Source of the DNA: an uncultured Micavibrio sp.
GTDB lineage: Bacteria > Pseudomonadota > Alphaproteobacteria > Micavibrionales > UBA1664
Reading direction: 5' to 3'
DNA length: 8,599 nucleotides
Assembly (NCBI GenBank): GCA_913057885.1
Contig: CAJXOI010000022.1
Location: forward strand, 1 to 8,599
Positions 6,777-8,599 of the stretch are shown here, piece by piece (position 1 is the stretch's first letter; each line of letters begins with the position of its first letter). Position numbers and translations under genes: made by a program. The notes beneath the pieces are model-generated. The model worked only from the letters and a program-made list of their open reading frames with translations. It made no database searches and was not told where the DNA came from.

Positions 6777-8344
6777 TGCATTTCAGTAATTTTCTTATGA
6801 AGATCAATTTTTCTTTCATCTTCTCTCAGATTAAACAAACATGTAAAATTCTCTTTTTCATCATAGCGGCGTAAAATAAGAATATCCTCTCCATGATCCA
6901 TAAATTCGATCTCTCCGTGACGGAAAACAGTGTTATCTTTTCGCCAAGTCAAAAAGTCTTTGGTGAAATTCAACATTGACTTCTTGTCCAGCTCTTGCTG
7001 CCGGACAGACATCGGATAATGCTTGCGGCACACTGGCAGCCATGGCATACCTTCCATATCTGTAAAACCCGCATTATGCTCATGTTCATTCCATGGCATA
7101 GGTGTGCGGCATCCGTCCCGCCCCTGCCATTCCGGCCATAATGCAATTCCCCATGGGTCGACAAGGTGCTCAAATTTTAATTCTGCCTCTTTTAAACCCA
7201 ATTCTTCCCCCTGGAAAATGCAGAATGTCCCGCGCAAACATGCCAGGGATGCCATCAACATTTTTGAAAAATTCGGGTGGTTATTGGGATTATTTTTGGC
7301 CCAGCGGCTTGCCACACGGACAACATCATGGTTGCTGTAAGCCCAGCAAGGCCAGCTATCGCCGTTTATGGAGTGCTCTTCCGTTACAGGATTTCTTATG
7401 TCTTTTGCAGTAAGCTCGACGTTTATTCCTGCCATCATCGCTGTGCTGTATGCCGTATGAAGGCGATGATGTCCTTCTGTATATTCTGCTGCAAGGTCAA
7501 AAGGGCTATCATCGCCGATTTCTCCGACTAACATGCGATCTTCGTATTCATTTGTCAGAGCTCTGACCTTTTCTAGGAACCCTATATTTTCCGGTCTGGA
7601 TTTGTCATAGATGTGATGTTGCATTGTATAAGGCCATAATCCCTCATACTGAATACAACCGTTGCCGTCATCAGTTTTGGGCGGATTGTCACGCAGTTCC
7701 TGATCATGAAAATAAAAATTCACAACATCCATGCGAAACCCGTCGACACCTTTATCCAACCAAAAACGCGCTGTGTCCATTATTTCATCTTGAACATCTT
7801 TGTTATGAAAGTTGAGGTCAGGTTGTGTGCTTAAAAAGTTATGCAGGTAATATTGACCGCGTCTGGCATTGAATGTCCATGCGGGTCCGCCAAACACGGA
7901 CTGCCAATTATTAGGCGGCGACCCATCCGGTTTTGGGTCAACCCAGACGTACCAGTCTGATTTATCGTTATCCTTACCTTTCGCGCTTTGTTGAAACCAC
8001 TCATGATGGTCCGAGGTATGGCTGCAAACAAGATCGATAATAATCTTGAGATTAAGAGAGTGAGCCTTTTCCAGCATTTCATCGAAATCTTCCATCGTGC
8101 CAAAAATAGGTTCTATTTTGCGAAAATCGGCAACATCATAACCGAAATCTTTCATTGGTGATTTGAAAAAAGGTGATATCCAAATACCTTCCACACCAAG
8201 GGAAGCAACGTAATCAAGCTTATCAGTAATTCCCTTTAAATCGCCGATACCATCAGCGTTGGAGTCATAAAAACTGCGCGGATATATTTGATAGATGGCA
8301 CCGCCTTTCCACCATAAATTTTTATCATTCTGAATCATGGACAT
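6704..8344 (-). CDS. GH13 alpha-glucosidase (AglA / oligo-1,6-glucosidase type)
   Basis: This 546-residue glycoside hydrolase family 13 enzyme should hydrolyse terminal alpha-glucosidic bonds of small oligosaccharides. No signal peptide is visible, so it is probably cytoplasmic. Seen in order: a calcium-type loop DSNADGIGD (27-35), region I DLVCSHTSD (104-112), QPDLNF (174-179), the nucleophile in GFRMD (Asp206), the acid/base in VGEIGDD (Glu275), and the transition-state stabiliser in YSNHD (Asp340). The C-terminal beta domain ends with FGFAIV, so the protein is full length. Overall it resembles alphaproteobacterial AglA-type alpha-glucosidases. Linkage preference (alpha-1,4, alpha-1,6 or sucrose) cannot be read from this. 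No transporter or sugar regulator is adjacent. Met3 is an alternative start, and no clear ribosome site precedes either. Confidence 0.92.
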   Translation of the reverse strand: MSMIQNDKNLWWKGGAIYQIYPRSFYDSNADGIGDLKGITDKLDYVASLGVEGIWISPFFKSPMKDFGYDVADFRKIEPIFGTMEDFDEMLEKAHSLNLKIIIDLVCSHTSDHHEWFQQSAKGKDNDKSDWYVWVDPKPDGSPPNNWQSVFGGPAWTFNARRGQYYLHNFLSTQPDLNFHNKDVQDEIMDTARFWLDKGVDGFRMDVVNFYFHDQELRDNPPKTDDGNGCIQYEGLWPYTMQHHIYDKSRPENIGFLEKVRALTNEYEDRMLVGEIGDDSPFDLAAEYTEGHHRLHTAYSTAMMAGINVELTAKDIRNPVTEEHSINGDSWPCWAYSNHDVVRVASRWAKNNPNNHPNFSKMLMASLACLRGTFCIFQGEELGLKEAELKFEHLVDPWGIALWPEWQGRDGCRTPMPWNEHEHNAGFTDMEGMPWLPVCRKHYPMSVRQQELDKKSMLNFTKDFLTWRKDNTVFRHGEIEFMDHGEDILILRRYDEKENFTCLFNLREDERKIDLHKKITEMHYSLDASFEESCVTLSSFGFAIVS

Positions 8345-8390
8345 GAGGTTATAAAATGATTGATATGCAATAAAGGGCTAAAGAAACTTA

Positions 8391-8411
8391 TGCACAATGT
8401 TGGCTTGTGCA
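8391..8411. promoter_or_regulatory. perfect 7+7 inverted repeat in divergent intergenic region
   Basis: TGCACAA (8391-8397) and TTGTGCA (8405-8411) are exact reverse complements separated by 7 bases. The repeat lies 47 bases upstream of the alpha-glucosidase start and 59 upstream of the dGTPase-like start. Half-site spacing of about 14 bases centre to centre is somewhat more than one helical turn. It may be an operator for either gene or a small hairpin; which one cannot be told from sequence alone. Confidence 0.4.
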
Positions 8412-8434
8412 GGGCATCACGAGTTAAAAATTCC

Positions 8435-8463
8435 TTGGCTGATAAGGCTTGAAAAGGTATTAA
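8435..8463 (+). promoter_or_regulatory. possible sigma-70-type promoter for the dGTPase-like gene
   Basis: TTGGCT (8435-8440) and TATTAA (8458-8463) each match 4 of 6 consensus bases and are separated by 17 bases. Transcription would then start at about 8470, which is the ATG itself, giving a leaderless or nearly leaderless message. The match is modest and could be chance in an AT-rich region. Confidence 0.3.
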
Positions 8464-8469
8464 AGAGAT

Positions 8470-8599
8470 ATGAATACGCAAAACCCATCTTATAATTATT
8501 GCGCTGTGCCCTTGGCATCATACGCCTGTCGCCCCGATGAAACACAGGGGCGTTTGTTTGAAGAACCCGAAAGCGAACATAGAACTGAATTTCAACGTG
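8470..8599 (+). CDS. dgt: dGTPase-like HD-domain triphosphohydrolase, N-terminal part (3' end outside window)
   Basis: Only 43 codons are visible before the window ends. The translation begins MNTQNPSYNY and continues with LASYACRPDETQGRLFEEPE, then a stretch ending in TEFQR. This matches the N-terminus of bacterial deoxyguanosinetriphosphate triphosphohydrolase-like proteins, where ACxPxxSxGRLxxEPES is followed by RTxFQRDRDRIIHSxAFRRL. The enzyme cleaves dNTPs, classically dGTP to deoxyguanosine and triphosphate, through an HD metal site that would lie downstream of the window. AAAGAG (8462-8467) lies almost against the ATG, too close for an ordinary ribosome site. The gene is divergent from the alpha-glucosidase. 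Confidence 0.85.
   Translation, partial: MNTQNPSYNYCAVPLASYACRPDETQGRLFEEPESEHRTEFQR

Noticed and set aside
6799..6823. Hairpin GAAGAT / ATCTTC with a 13-base loop just after the membrane-anchored protein gene
   Set aside because: The stem is only 6 bp and AT-rich, and it lies in alpha-glucosidase coding sequence; not convincing as a terminator.
7023..7531. Several overlapping plus-strand ORFs opposite the alpha-glucosidase
   Set aside because: They cover conserved GH13 regions on the opposite strand and show no coherent protein features.

Overview
The window looks like chromosomal DNA of an alphaproteobacterium with moderate GC (a hand count of atpC gives about 46%). The evidence is the AtpD and AtpC sequences, a long DinG-type helicase with an N-terminal extension, an AglA-like GH13 alpha-glucosidase, and the N-terminus of an alphaproteobacterial-style dGTPase. 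I cannot place it more finely. No tRNA, rRNA, CRISPR array or recognisable transposase is visible.

Region 1 (1-1590, + strand) is the end of the F1Fo ATP synthase operon: the 3' end of atpD, an amphi-Trp domain protein, a 76-residue glycine/alanine-rich membrane protein, then atpC. The two small genes sit between atpD and atpC, joined by a 3-base gap and two 4-base ATGA overlaps, so they look translationally coupled to the ATP synthase genes.

The most unusual feature is at the 3' end of atpC. The last 15 codons of atpC (1132-1180) occur again, diverged, at 1542-1590 as an orphan fragment (12 of 15 residues and 33 of 49 bases identical). Between the copies lie 361 bp at about 35% GC carrying an unrecognised 130-codon ORF. 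It starts inside the first copy and stops inside the second. This is the footprint expected of an element that inserted into the end of atpC, supplied a replacement tail and displaced the old one. Phage-like elements at icd and some fungal mitochondrial elements at atp6 leave the same pattern.

Region 2 (1627-6001) has a HAD-family hydrolase on the + strand. It converges, with a 23-bp overlap, on a minus-strand pair: a DinG-like helicase followed by a DUF218/YdcF-like protein. A long inverted repeat spans the convergent junction and may act as a terminator.

Region 3 (6002-8599) has a membrane-anchored protein of unknown function on the + strand, divergent from the helicase and converging with a 73-bp overlap on a minus-strand GH13 alpha-glucosidase. 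A 125-bp divergent intergenic region follows, containing a perfect 7+7 inverted repeat, and then the first 43 codons of a dGTPase-like gene that runs off the end of the window.
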